Shown piece after piece: positions 33,134-43,985 of a stretch of DNA of 64,000 nucleotides. The notes beneath the pieces are model-generated. The model was not told the DNA's origin and did not search any database. It was given only the letters and a program-made list of their open reading frames with translations. A program made the position numbers and the translations under genes. Origin of the DNA: Neopestalotiopsis rosae (Eukaryota; Ascomycota; Sordariomycetes; Amphisphaeriales; Sporocadaceae). How positions within the stretch are numbered: position 1 is the stretch's first letter; the number at the start of each line of letters is the position of its first letter. The stretch is from positions 2,542,001-2,606,000 of the forward strand of contig JALGAS010000001.1 of assembly GCA_023078685.1 (NCBI GenBank), given 5' to 3'.

Positions 33134-33723
33134 AAGACAGTGTAGCTGATGACCCCACGATAATGCGTATGCTGGCTGACCATCCCGATAGAATGGAAGC
33201 CCAAGACCTTGATATTTTTCGTGGTCAGGAACGTGGATAATAGTTTCACCACCTTTCTCACATATTCAGTGCTAGCTCCCCTCAAATCGATAAGATCAAG
33301 TGTAACTCACTAGGAAGTAGATTCTCCCACATGCGGCGGACCTCAAGTGAATTCTCCGCAGAAGTGTAATTTGGTGTGTATTTGTCCAAATCTGGCTGGA
33401 AGTTGACTAGAACTTGTGAAACTGTAAACAGTTCATTGATCAGCGTCATCTCCCGTAAATCCTTGATTTCGTTACCCACATTCCCGTATCGCCCCAGTCC
33501 AATCGCCGCCAACATGCAATGACTCATGAGCTTCCAGTAGTTTATGGCCCTGAAAGGCTTTGATCAATATGAGCTGTAAACCAACGACGCAAATCCATGC
33601 CAGAAAGTGAATGACGCTCCAGTATGAAACGCGCACATGCCTTGCTGGTTTGGATCTAAATTTGCCGCCCATGAGAGTTTGCAATCCATCATCGTGATGT
33701 TCACCTGCAATGTCATGCTCCAT
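33134..33723 (-). pseudogene. UstYa-like (DUF3328) oxidase, truncated
   Basis: The first exon (from 33723) has a cytosolic stretch and one transmembrane helix (SVIHFLAWICVVGLQLILI). A later exon ending at 33311 reads LDKYTPNYTSAENSLEVRRM and WENLLP. Across a 58-bp intron (GTGAGT, GAAAG) the exon 33252-33134 gives GGETIIHVPDHEKYQGLGLP and ends SWGHQLHCL, the first HxxHC motif of UstYa-type proteins. The next exon should carry a second HxxHC, but none is visible, so it is truncated or fused to the gene downstream. UstYa proteins oxidise or cyclise peptide substrates in fungal RiPP pathways. No precursor gene is adjacent. Confidence 0.6.
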
Positions 33724-35224
33724 GTTGGATGAACGGGAACCGAAACCCAGAGCTCTCTCGGAAACGAAAATTGATGCACAAATGAATACTTGAATGGTGT
33801 CAAGTGCTGGGCGAGGAGGGGGGAAAAAAAAAGACAGAAAAACAGGCCATAAGACAAGAAAAAGGAAAAAAAGTTTTAACCTTCAGTGATGATATATAGA
33901 TTATAAGCTGTGACCAGGAAGTAGATATGGTGGCAGCCGGGTATTGCTATCCGTCGATGTGGCATGCAAACCGGATCTTCGTGAACGGAATTCTCGGTTC
34001 TCGCCGGTAATCGGCAAATATTTACTCAATGATGAACACGATCAATCTGTTGTACAGAACTACGAGAGAAATGTGTGTCCTACTTTTAACCTCTTCCTCG
34101 ATCAGAAACGAAATCTTCAGTCTCCGGGCCCTTGCTAGCGGCTCCACGTCACTGACTGTGCACAGATCACTAAATTCCGGTTCCGTGTCCGGTTATGCTA
34201 TCCGCACTACCGCGAAATCCGATCTCGTCCTAATTCATGATACCGGTTTCTCTCTATCTAACGATTGCCTTTGTGCTAAGAAACTCTAGGCAAATTAGTG
34301 GATAAAAGACTTGGTGGGTCATGTCTAGTCTTCGAATTATAATCATGAAGATAGTTGTTAATGAGTAACCTTAGCAGAGATCCCACACCCCTAAGTCGGC
34401 TAGCATAAAGACAATCAAGCAGGGAAAACCCAGCAAAGTGCCTTTTAAGAAGCAAACACAGATCATTTGAATCCGACGCCACCTAACCCTTGCTGTCGCA
34501 GCTCCCTGAGCAAAGCCCTTCCCCTAGCATAGGCTTGTAAACCATCGTATGTATCCGCCCAATCAGGTATGTTGACGTGCGCGAATAAGCAGATGAATAT
34601 GAAGAGAATCAGACGAAAACTCGTGAGCTGTAAATGGAGGCCTAGGATCTGAGATGGGTTTATGCTAACAGGATGCGCTAGTCAAGAAGAACAAACATAC
34701 TGAAACAAATGTTAATTCTGTTGTCTGAACTGACTCACAATTTTGGTCAAAGCGTATTTGGGTGCCTCACCTATGGGTAAGATAAATGATTAAATTAATC
34801 ACTGAGGTAATGATTGTCGATGTGATCCATATCAAATCCGCCCTTGGTATTCATTCCTCACTGATACTTGATCTGACTAAGTGCTGCTCACTGTTGCTCA
34901 GTGGTGATCAGTGAAACTCACTGATCATAGTGGAGCACCGGAGTCGTCCTGTCACGCGATCACAAGGGTAGGCTTTCCCTTTCTCTTGCCGGTCTGCATG
35001 TCCCTGGCCCCGTTGTCCGGCGAATATAGGCCGTTAATCCAGGAGAATGGTACAAAATTAATTTGTGAACTATCAGCCACATGCAAGTTTATTGCGATTT
35101 CCCGTGATGCGACCTCGAGATAGAATTATACTAGTTATGCAGCCTATCTTGTGGGTCCCATGATTCATGCCCAGTATTGTCCAGAATGCCGAAAGGAAAC
35201 ACGCTTACAGCATCTCAGGTCAAC
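33724..35224. other. Intergenic stretch with a repeat copy
   Basis: Positions 34650-34970 are similar to 53005-53310. An A-rich run lies at 33823-33875. No gene recognised. Confidence 0.5.
34650..34970 (+). repeat. 300-bp dispersed segment, copy 1
   Basis: Shares AGGATGCGCTA, GTCAAAGCGTATT, CTCACCTATGGGTAAGATA, GATCACTGAGGTA and several CAGTGA-type motifs with 53005-53310. Non-coding; it may be a solo LTR or MITE. Confidence 0.65.
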
Positions 35225-35575
35225 TAACATGTTCACAGAATACTGAGTGAGCCCAACACCGGCCATGGCGTTTTCTGAGACCTCAAGCACTTGCTCCAAT
35301 AAAAGCGCTTTCTACTTGGAGGATCTCGCGAAGCGTCTACCAACGAACGAATGCAATTCGGCTGTTTCACAGCATCAAGAAGAACTCAATGACCAGAATA
35401 AGAGCCTCAAACGGCAGGTCCATATATCAATTAACTGCTGGACCTCGATGAGCATGCTGCTATCAAATATTAGTAGCAGGGCTAGCCATCTAAATAGAAT
35501 ACTGGATGAGGGAGAACTCGGTAGGGATCACGAGCGAAAGAAGTGGGTAGCTAATTGTACTCCATTTTAAACTGA
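35225..35575 (+). repeat. 350-bp duplicated segment, copy 2, with intact small ORF
   Basis: Here the frame 35265-35570 is open for 101 residues (MAFSETSSTCSNKSAFYLED, RLPTNECNSAVSQHQEELN, ISMLL-type helix, LNRILDEGELGRDHERKKW). The copy at 24.4 kb is frameshifted. Part of the sequence is predicted helical. The unit looks like the coding remnant of a repeated gene family; the function is unknown. Confidence 0.75.
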
Positions 35576-37681
35576 TTAATTGATATTCACATTCGTTCCT
35601 GCTTGATAAAATTTGGAAGGGACAATGCTAGGAGGTGAAGCAATCTATTCTGATCAACACGCCCCCTCCCCCCCTACCTAACTATCCCAGTTTCTTGTTT
35701 TCATCGAAATATCTACAAATTTATAGAATTTTGCTCAAGGGAACAACCGTTTACGAGAGTAGAGATAACTTGCAGATCAAGACTTTGGTGTATTCCGAGT
35801 GAGCCCCGACCTTTTGTGGGAGGTACCGTCATGAGCATGCGGTTCTTCACTTCCTGTGCCTAGAGCCCATTCTAAGGCCCACCTAGCGGGATATACACTG
35901 GACGCCTGAATGGCAGTAGAGCTTATTCCCGTGGGTGAGGCAGTAGTACCCTGGTCGTTGCGTATGTCTGCTAGAGATTGACCAAGTATTTTTTGCGAAT
36001 GCTCCCGATTGCCAGTTCCTATATTTCCCAAGTTGGCGGTTCGCAGTTGTTCGACAACAAGAGCTATCGCAGTCAGCCTATTGTGCTTGATCGGAATGCG
36101 AAACTAGAGGGCAAGCGTCTCACATTAATTGATACTACAAGTCAAATTGCAGAGGAGATTCGCGGAACCAGCTGTGCTCAAACGCTGTGGTTATATGTGC
36201 GGAGATACTGGTACACTCTGGGAAGAGGATAGGGCGCATTGTTATGAATAGGGCGATGATGCCACTTCCAAAGCAACAGTTTGATGTAAGATCTAGAAAT
36301 GGAACGGGGCGCTCATTTGATGCAGATTAATTCAACTTCTGTTATACAGTATTTGGTGTAGACGTGGTATACATCAACACCAAAAACATCTCTTTTTGGA
36401 TCGGTGTGACTAGGGTCATCATTTCCAACCGGTGGCTAGAATCGGATGTTGGGCGCCAAGCGCCGAGAATAAAACAGTAAAAGGAGTAACTGGGCTCTGT
36501 CATTATACTGTATATAAGATCGACATCGAACGGAACAAAGCCTCAGAAAGTCTATGAAACTCGATACACGCAGGCTAATAGATATCTATAACGTCCAATG
36601 GCAACGCGCGTTGAGTTAGCGATTAGAACATGGACCTTCCTGGAAGCCAGGGTGTACACCACCACAATTGCATGCTCTACCCATACATCCATGTCTCGAG
36701 ATCTTATCCAGCCCTCTATTTCATTGCAGTCCGCGTCGAATTCAAGTAAGCCGGCCGAAGGTTTCCACAATGACTCTTGCCTCAGTGTCGAGTCTAGTAC
36801 AGACAAACCCCTCGACAACATCAACTTCAAATGCTTTCTTCACATATCACTTAATTACGCCTGTACCTACACCCATATCGAGAGGGACTTCGTCTTCTAA
36901 GAGGACCATGGGGGAAATGGTTTTAGTGTTTGGTGCAGTACTGAATTTGGTTTTTTATCTATTCTGATTTGCTAATTATCTTACACTAGCACTTTTATCA
37001 GGTCAGCAATGCAATTCTTTGGTCCCTTGATGGTGTATATATTGACTGCAAAGAATAGGTAGTGTGCAGAGATAAATACGATCGCGTGTTATGTGATACT
37101 TCTAGACTATCAGCCTTTTCACATTATTTTAGCATATATATACGTGTCGTCCGGTATGGGTGATTTTTTGTACACTGGAGAGTAGACTGAATACAGGATG
37201 GATACGTGATAGATGGATTGCGGAGTTTCCTATAAATCCACCAAATATCGCTGCCTGACTTTTGGGGGAGTAGCAAAGGGAGCCCACTGATTTATGACCC
37301 CTGAAATAGTTCACGAATGAATGGTTAATCGGACTGGATTGGCTGATCTAGTTGTTCACGATTTCAATCTCCTAGGCAAGAACTTATCAATGGTCCTATT
37401 AGTCATCGCATTAGTAGAATAAAACATCCATATAATCTTGGCCAATATATACTCCAGGGTGTGAGTTACAACTGTATGGTTTGTTCACAAATATTCTAGG
37501 CTTTCATATCAATTTACGCAAAATGCCCACCTATACAAATAGCTAATCACTGCAATCGCAGCTGTGCACTCGGCACGGTTTGCATCAGTGTAAACACACT
37601 CGTGAAACCAAAATTCGAATGTAAGAAAATCAGGTTTCTGTGTAGATGAATAAACTAGAAATAAAAAAAAAATAAAAAAAA

Positions 37682-37713
<32 letters not shown>

Positions 37714-37887
37714 AGAAAACACTCTGAGCGTCCCACTTCAACAACACATCCACCTCTCTCTCCAAAATTCTAAGATTGCACTTCAAAACACCTTCAATGC
37801 TATTTCCATTCCAGCTCAACTTGATTGAGCATCATTCCATGGAACACATTCCATAGCCAGACATGGTCGGACTCTGATCGGGACTCA
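35576..37887. other. Gene-poor stretch with homopolymer tract
   Basis: Frames at 35978-36232 and 36598-36967 are open but show no domain; the latter ends in a hydrophobic tail (EMVLVFGAVLNLVFYLF). A run of 31 G (37682-37712) preceded by A-rich sequence stands out. Confidence 0.45.
37682..37712. repeat. 31-bp poly-G tract
   Basis: An unbroken run of 31 G directly follows A-rich sequence (about 37661-37681). It is long for a fungal genome; length may be unreliable in assemblies. Confidence 0.9.
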
Positions 37888-38421
37888 TCATCCTGATCTA
37901 TTGCGGGGAGGTACCTCGGGTGGCTCGTCCCACCTTCTCGACGTATGATCTTGCAGCAGAGTCGAAGATTGCGTGCTTTCCAGGGTTTTCTGGGCAGGAT
38001 ATATGGAGTATTTCGTTGACTCATGGTGAGCTGCCGGCATATAAAGTGATTGTGACTGGGGATTTCGTAACGCAGGGTGGACCTCGGGCGGCGGATGGAC
38101 TATGATCGTAGGTTGTTGAAATGGCAACACGTTAGGTTCGTTGACGCTCGTTGACTGTCCAAGATTTGAATCTGTGTCACTCGGGGCTTTTTCATCCGGG
38201 GAATCCGAAGACGCAGTTCTGGGCCGCCTAGGGCCGCTGCGAGGTCGTAATTTATCAAGGAGGTAAAGGACCAAACATGCGCCAACCAAGAGCACGAGGG
38301 CTGCGATCCCAATCACCAGCCCTATGAGTAATCCGACGACAACACCTTGACTGTTGCCGTTGCTCAATATAGTCGAAAAGTACGAAACATCAGACGTAGT
38401 TATTGTGTCGTTGTGTTCCAT
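37888..38421 (-). CDS. Single-pass membrane protein with proline-rich tail
   Basis: The start is taken at 38421 (MEHNDT). A short extracellular Ser/Thr-rich N-terminus precedes a strong transmembrane helix (VVVGLLIGLVIGIAALVLLV, then CLVLYLL), and a basic stop-transfer segment follows (RPRSGPRRPR). The cytosolic tail is polar with PTIIVHPPPEVHP and ends EPPEVPPRNRSG, proline motifs typical of SH3 or WW ligands. The layout resembles fungal wall-sensor-like or Mid2/SKG6-type proteins, but the extracellular part is too short for a sensor. About 177 residues, no lesion. Confidence 0.6.
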   Translation of the reverse strand: MEHNDTITTSDVSYFSTILSNGNSQGVVVGLLIGLVIGIAALVLLVGACLVLYLLDKLRPRSGPRRPRTASSDSPDEKAPSDTDSNLGQSTSVNEPNVLPFQQPTIIVHPPPEVHPALRNPQSQSLYMPAAHHESTKYSIYPAQKTLESTQSSTLLQDHTSRRWDEPPEVPPRNRSG

Positions 38422-38822
38422 GATAGGTGAGGAATATATCATCTTTCGTAACTACTAAATGGACAAGGAAGACGGTTGTTCATGGTGCACTTCACTCTGA
38501 CATTACTTATACACATGTTTGCCAGAGAATCCATTAACGGATAATGACGTGATCATTGGGGCGGATAATGACGCCTGCGCGTGCATCCATAATCACAGGT
38601 GATTTTTGCATGTCTGAGGAGCGATATTTGGCAACTGGCAGGGAACTGTATTGGGTGAGGAATCTCATCGTGTTTCAATCATATATAAACATGTACTGCA
38701 TACATACCACACACACTGCACTGTGAGTATTGTTTAGTCTACCACATATACTCGGATTTCGATTTCTTTCGAGCATCTAAGGCCTTGTCTCTCATATTTC
38801 ATTCAATTTAAAAGTATTCTAA
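38422..38822. other. Divergent promoter region
   Basis: It lies between the membrane-protein gene (minus) and the chromodomain-like gene (plus). A TATATAAA-like box (ATATATAAAC, about 38681) lies about 140 bp before 38823. A short direct repeat GGATAATGACG occurs at 38540 and 38563. Confidence 0.5.
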
Positions 38823-39251
38823 ATGGCTTCTTCGACAACAATCGACAACGTACAGCGTGGCGAAAAAGTCGGAGCTACCTGGTCAAACCATGTGGTCGTA
38901 TCCCATGTTTTGTGCACATACAAATTGCCCGACACGGTTCTATATGGCATCCTTGCTCGGAATCAAGACCCGTTCTGGCATTCAAGCGATGAACTGTTGT
39001 GGGTTCATCGTACAGGTACAGATCTGTCGGTCTGGCAAGACATCCACCAACGGCCCACCACCAATTACTGTCTTGAACACGATGTCGAAGCCATAATTGG
39101 ACATTATGAGTTCGATGACGGCCGATTATTCTACGCCGTGAGCTGGACCGAGTACAGCTGCCCGACGTGGGAAGCTGAGGAGAACCTGGGCGCATACAAC
39201 CGGCTTCTGCTTCATTATTGGACCTCGCTCTTCCACCAAGAACAGTGTTAG
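38823..39251 (+). CDS. Chromodomain-like protein
   Basis: 142 residues, one exon. After an N-terminal region of unknown fold, residues 88-130 read EAIIGHYEFDDGRLFYAVSW, TEYSCPTWEAEENL: the chromodomain order of an initial strand, an aromatic Y/F, W and the closing TWE-x-E-x-NL motif. Chromodomains read methylated histone tails and also occur in retrotransposon integrases. No integrase motif is present, so a small standalone reader is likelier. No lesion. Its promoter is shared with the divergent membrane-protein gene. Confidence 0.65.
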   Translation: MASSTTIDNVQRGEKVGATWSNHVVVSHVLCTYKLPDTVLYGILARNQDPFWHSSDELLWVHRTGTDLSVWQDIHQRPTTNYCLEHDVEAIIGHYEFDDGRLFYAVSWTEYSCPTWEAEENLGAYNRLLLHYWTSLFHQEQC

Positions 39252-39726
39252 TGAATACTGTAGTAGATATTGGGCGGTTCAGAGGCCTATATTATGATCA
39301 CGCCCTTTTTCTTTCTCTGATTCAGGTTCTCTCCGATTTTCGTTTTGAATCGCGTATGAGAGACACTCTGTAGAACTAGATAGTAACCCTCAGGTCGCAC
39401 AGTGCTAGGTCTAGATAGGCGATAGAACAAGAGCAGTCTCAACAGCTTAAGGCACCAGAAATTGAATTCTTTGTTTGTCTTTATTTGATATTCTCTACCT
39501 GAGAGACAGGTTCGTCAAAAGTCATCCATGAGGTAATCCAGTAACTATATACTTCTGTAGCTTGGGCTTCCCTCCCTCTCAAATTTCGAAATAAGTTCTA
39601 GGAGCAATTTTATCAATTTGCTCCTGCGACTTCGTAACTTAACACATCGTTGCACAGTGAGTTTACACTTTATGTGACCCTCGCCTGGTACTGGCCGCGA
39701 CCGGTCACTAACTCCTAGTGGTTGCA
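39252..39726. other. Intergenic stretch between convergent genes
   Basis: Nothing recognised. Confidence 0.4.
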
Positions 39727-40569
39727 TCAAGTGTCTAATAAAACAATTTGTGTCAGTGATCTACAGCCTAAACGATCTTTTGTCTGAGCTCGGACCTGTG
39801 GTTTGTTGAACACGAGTTTTTGCATCACGAAATCCTGCCTCATCCTCAAATACATACGGAGAGACTCAGCGACCGGCTTTTGCCAATCTCCGAAGGCCAC
39901 GGGACTTTTACATCGAACTTGAGAATTTCCAAGGAGTACTGAGCTCAATCGATACTCAATGGGATGGGATACATCCTCCTCAGGGATAACACAAGGTGAT
40001 CTGCCGCTGTTGTCTTTGTGGCTGCTCAGACTTCTGGTGTATGTCTGGAGACGCTGTCTGTGGCATCGATCTCACTTATGACCTACCTCACTCAACGAGA
40101 CCGAGGTATTCACAGTAGGGAATACGTTAGCCATAAGTGCATTATTCGAGGTTGAGAACAGTCTCAGAATCTGGTGACTTAAAAGACCTCAGAAAAGACC
40201 AAGTCTACTTACTTTAAATTCTTTGGCGTCATATGATGATGGGTCAAAGAAACCATGAGTGACAATGGCATCGAAACCATTGTGCACATCAACACGGAAA
40301 TCCGAGTCAAACTATGACACCAGCAAAGGAACTGGTCCTGGGCGGACGAATCGAAAACTTACAGCGAATGGCACTTGACATCCTAATTGAACTGGGTCGA
40401 TGATTGATGTTGGGGTCTGGATATGTGCTGCCGCTGCGGCAATATTGCCGCTGACGTTTCGCACAGCGCAGTCGTTATCTGATAGCAGATCCCTCACTGT
40501 TAATCCGTCGTGGCTGATCCACGGCCGCTTCGATGCTGCATGGTGGACCTTTCTGTATATGGTGTTGGT
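39727..40569 (-). CDS. Unrecognised multi-exon gene, at least four exons
   Basis: Four exons, 40569-40363, 40311-40213, 40170-40087 and 40044-39727, join in phase 0 at every junction. The introns are 51, 42 and 42 bp with GTAAGT or GTAGGT donors and AG acceptors. The peptide reads ...GLTVRDLLSDNDCAVRNVSG, QLGCQVPFA then FDSDFRVDVHNGFDAIVTHG, FFDPSSYDAKEFK then ILRLFSTSNNALMANVFPTV, then IPEEDVSHPIEYRLSSVLLG and ends near QFDFVMQ-like helix and SLTQIVLLDT. The 5' exon(s) upstream of 40569 were not found: an in-frame TAG precedes the acceptor there and no Met lies in the first exon. Sustained frame over four short exons makes a real gene likely. I do not recognise the family. Confidence 0.6.
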
Positions 40570-41160
40570 CTATGGTGAGAATCAATATCGATGTTCTTGG
40601 CCCAGATGCGTAAGGGCACTTGGAGGTATTGCTTGCTTTATACGCAGCAACAGCAGCCACTCCGCCCCAATAGTCCAGAACAGACATCCTTCCGAGATAC
40701 GATGATAGAATACAGTACTGTAGAACATGATTACATTTCACAATGGCACAATCTCTGCGGAAGGACTCAGTTCATATTTCGTGTACATTTATTTCTGATC
40801 ACCTGGTAAGGGTATCATTTCGAGTTCTTAAGACGAAGGCGATGCCATCAATTGCAATACCTACAATGTTGGTTTCTGTATTCGTTTCAGTGATTTCTCT
40901 ACATGGCTTGGGAATCGGTTGTATTTTCTAGCGGGAGGAACCATTGGCGGAATATTACCCATCTATAACCATTTGAACGCTTTCCGTATCCTGGATCGGA
41001 ATTGAATATGGCGCCCTGGTATGAATCGTGCACAAAGATATACTCCTAGTACCATAGATTATTTTTGGTCTAGTCATTGCTACATGATCAGAACTGTAAT
41101 TGTATTCACGTACAGATGTATCGAGAAACGGGTCTCGGGGTTCTACTGTTCAATCGTTTC
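40570..41160. other. Probable 5' region of the unrecognised gene, otherwise empty
   Basis: A minus-strand frame from 40687 (MSVLDYWGGVAAVAAYKASN) may supply an upstream exon, but no splice could be made to fit. Plus-strand frames are short. Confidence 0.35.
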
Positions 41161-41298
41161 GTCCTCCCCCTGTTGCCTCACTCAAGCATATCAGAAACAG
41201 ATCTGAAGGTATATGGAATTCAGAATCTGCGTATCATTGACTCCAGTATTATCCCAGTGATACCAAGTGCACGGCGGGAAATGGATGTTATCAGCTAG
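41160..41298 (+). pseudogene. GMC oxidoreductase C-terminal scrap
   Basis: ETDLKVYGIQNLRIIDSSII then PVIPSARR matches the conserved L-x-VYG-x-x-x-LRV-x-DAS-x-x-P block near the GMC C-terminus. The His-Pro block upstream and the closing helix are not recognisable. It is a fragment of about 40 residues. Confidence 0.55.
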
Positions 41299-41678
41299 CA
41301 GCGGGGCTGTGGGTCATAAGTCCGAGTCCCTAGTTTGTTCAATTATGGAGCATCGACACACCCAGTCCGGTCGAGTGACTAGACTGGAATCAGCCTGGCT
41401 TTGGCCTGGCAACACTACAACCCAGGAGACGGAAGTCGGTTTGTTAGCTATTACGATATCGATCCTGACTACAGTATTGTTTGGAAGGGTCAGAAAATCT
41501 CTTTCATCCAATTTCGACGATGGATCATCGGAGCTAGACTTGGGTCTCAGTTGGTCCACAACACTGCGAGACTACAAAGTATGTAACCCCTAGAACAAAA
41601 TCTCGCAATAGAGATAAATTCATGGACCGTTCCACTCGATATCTTGACATTGATCAAGTAAAAGGTTTTTACAGAGAC
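41299..41678. other. Intergenic stretch
   Basis: Two overlapping plus frames; nothing recognised. Confidence 0.35.
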
Positions 41679-41994
41679 AATCAAAATCGGCTTCTTCTTT
41701 GTTGGCCCTCTTCTCTAGGTTTTGAGCACGGACGATCCACATCCGGCGCTGACATTCATGTACATCAGGCAGACCCACTTGGTATTGTCATCAATGAGTA
41801 CTTCGGCGAGTCAAAGGTGATCAAACTGACAGTAAAAAATTGCTTGTCAACCAGAGCCGGTTTGGCTGACTGAAGTACTCATGGATGACAGTACTAAGTG
41901 GGTCTGGCTAGGGTACATATAGGTCGGCGCAGGATATGGATCGTCCGTGCTCAAAGACAAGAAAAGAGAGACAAAACAAGAAGCCAATTTTGGT
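41679..41994. mobile_element. MITE-like element with long inverted arms (copies M2 and M3)
   Basis: The left arm 41679-41804 and right arm 41872-41994 are inverted copies of each other around a 67-bp spacer. Landmarks of the right arm are GAAGTACTCATGGATGACAG, GGTCTGGCTAGGGTACATAT, GGATCGTCCGTGCTCAAAG and AAGCCAATTTT at the outer end. Solo arms occur at 9841-9958 and 57487-57612. There is no coding capacity for a transposase. No clear target-site duplication was identified. Confidence 0.75.
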
Positions 41995-43447
41995 GGTCTC
42001 TGTATACGAACTTACGGGAACAAATTTTGATTCAATTATGGCGAATCATGACCGCGCGCCTCCCACTTCTCTTCTTATGCTTCCCGTCACAGTTTTCTAC
42101 AGCGCTCTTCAAGAGTTTGCCCGCTCCTTGCATCAATTGCAGACATATATAAGTAGTCTGCAGCAAGAGAACCAACAACGCCAACACGAAATCAGGACTC
42201 GAGGTGAAAAGTTGAAAAAGAAGCTCATTGGACTTATACACCAGAGAATAATAAAGTGCTATGTCAGAGGACAAAGAGAAAGTCCGTCATTAGGACTAGT
42301 GCACACTGTAAAGAACGTATTTCCATTGTTCAACTCCGAAACACGTGCGTTCAACACGAATCAATTACCAGGTTACGCCAAAACTCTGGAGAGTCGGACA
42401 GGCGTAAATGGGCATTTGAACTAGTATAAACATTATTGTTTCCTTCAATCATGAGATAGCAATATATACATGTCGAGCAGAACGAAATGATCTCTTATGA
42501 TACTTATGTGCATTTATCTGTAACGAACTGTTACCCGCCGCCATTGACGAAGAAATTGTTGTAAAATGTGCCGAGTAGAAATACACGATATGCATCTTTG
42601 TCCACAATTCATGCAGCAGTTATACGGGACATATCCAAGGTAAGCTTCAGCCATGACCAGAGGCGGAAAACATACGGTCAAACTTGACTAGTGATAGCTC
42701 CACTATGGTTGCAGGCCAAAGTTTTAGCTCCCTGTCGTATCTAACCAGGCTCTCTCTTTAACATGAGGCATTGCACTTGCCAACCATAGTGGAGTTCTAC
42801 TTCATGTACGACTAAAACTTACCCATCTGACCATAGTAGTAACAGCACTTTACTACCCTGGTCATCACTATCCATTCGTACACTAGCCTGAGTTGGCCGA
42901 GGAGCTTCCTTTCCTCCATGAACAAACAACACCCAACAACCTGCAGAGCTGCAAATCGTGCAAGGGGCGATCCACTAGTTACAGCGGTTTCATTACATTC
43001 ATCATTCGCTGTCCATCAAGCGCTTCTCTATCCCTGCCATATGGACTTCTTGTTTCGTTTGTGGTTGGGGATGAACAGGCAAAATGAGCGGACATCGTGA
43101 CATCGGCAAGTACAGAATTACCTCATGGCTTTCCATGCATCTCAACCGGAACCAGCTCATTTAATGCTAGGGGCACATATTTCGACCGGTCTGTGGTGTT
43201 GGTTGCTATCATTTGGATGAATTACTGTGGCCAACCATCAGACAATCACATCGTACCCACCGCCGCCTGTTCATGCTTGTTAATATTGGCAGGTTTCACC
43301 GCGCACAACATTAGCATATGCACATATGAATGAAGCAGCACACATTTCATGGTTTGAGTCCTTCTCCTGCAACCATCAAAACTATAACGAAGCTCAGCAG
43401 TACCCTGAGAATCTAAGTCAATACCCGTTGAAAAGACCTGGATCAAA
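41995..43447. other. Gene-poor stretch with one helical ORF
   Basis: A frame starting within the repeat (Met at 42038) runs to 42424 and has a coiled-coil-like stretch (LQQENQQRQHEIRTRGEKLK); no family is recognised. An imperfect inverted pair around 42705-42800 (CACTATGGTTG...CAACCATAGTG) could form a hairpin of about 95 bp. Confidence 0.4.
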
Positions 43448-43704
43448 ATGGTTTACAGATACCTCAAGGACAATCTCGAGATGCTGGCACGCAACCGCCA
43501 AGATATTATTGGTGAAGAGTTGTCGCGTCTTGCTAGTGAGGAGTACCTCGAGGACATCATGCAGCACCTCAGCTACATGGAGGTTGGTTGCAACAAAATA
43601 CTAGACATGTGTGGACCTCACCAAAACTGACACTTTGACAGGACAAGACATTGCCCGACGTTAATCTGATCGATATGCAGCGCAAAATTCAGTGGTTTTA
43701 CACT
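43448..43704 (+). pseudogene. Cyclin N-terminal fragment, two exons
   Basis: Exons 43448-43582 and 43642-43704 join in phase 0 over a 59-bp intron (GTTGGT, GACAG). The product reads ARNRQDIIGEELSRLASEEY, LEDIMQHLSYME then DKTLPDVNLID and MQRKIQWFYT. This follows the start of fungal B-type/G1-type cyclins (EDIMxHMxxME-x-x-TLPDV-x-x-ID-x-Q-x-E-IQWFMRPYLLDFL). A GTAAGT follows at 43705, but the RPYLLDFL exon and the rest of the cyclin box are missing downstream. It is a 66-residue truncated copy that cannot bind a CDK in the normal way. Confidence 0.6.
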
Positions 43705-43985
43705 GTAAGTGATTGTGATTGACTGTACAACAAGTGCTGACATCTTCGTATCGGCCATGGCGGAGTTGCCTCCCGTCACTCAACGCCGCTCGAGCTATTT
43801 AATATGCGAATTGATATTATTTCACTACCAGTTGACCTTCCAGAACATTTAGACAGATTCCCCAATGTAGATGGAAGTCTTGAGTTGAATCAGTCAAGTA
43901 CCCACCCCTTTTTTCGAGCCCCCGTCTCGAGAACCAGTCCATGCTACCATGAATTCGGATTATTAAGATACATGCCATATTATGA
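43705..43985. other. Region between cyclin scrap and Myb gene
   Basis: The missing cyclin exons are not present here; nothing else is seen. Confidence 0.4.

Noticed and set aside
36598..36967. Ser/Thr-rich frame with hydrophobic tail as a GPI-anchored CFEM protein
   Set aside because: No signal peptide and no cysteine pattern upstream; the hydrophobic tail alone is not enough.
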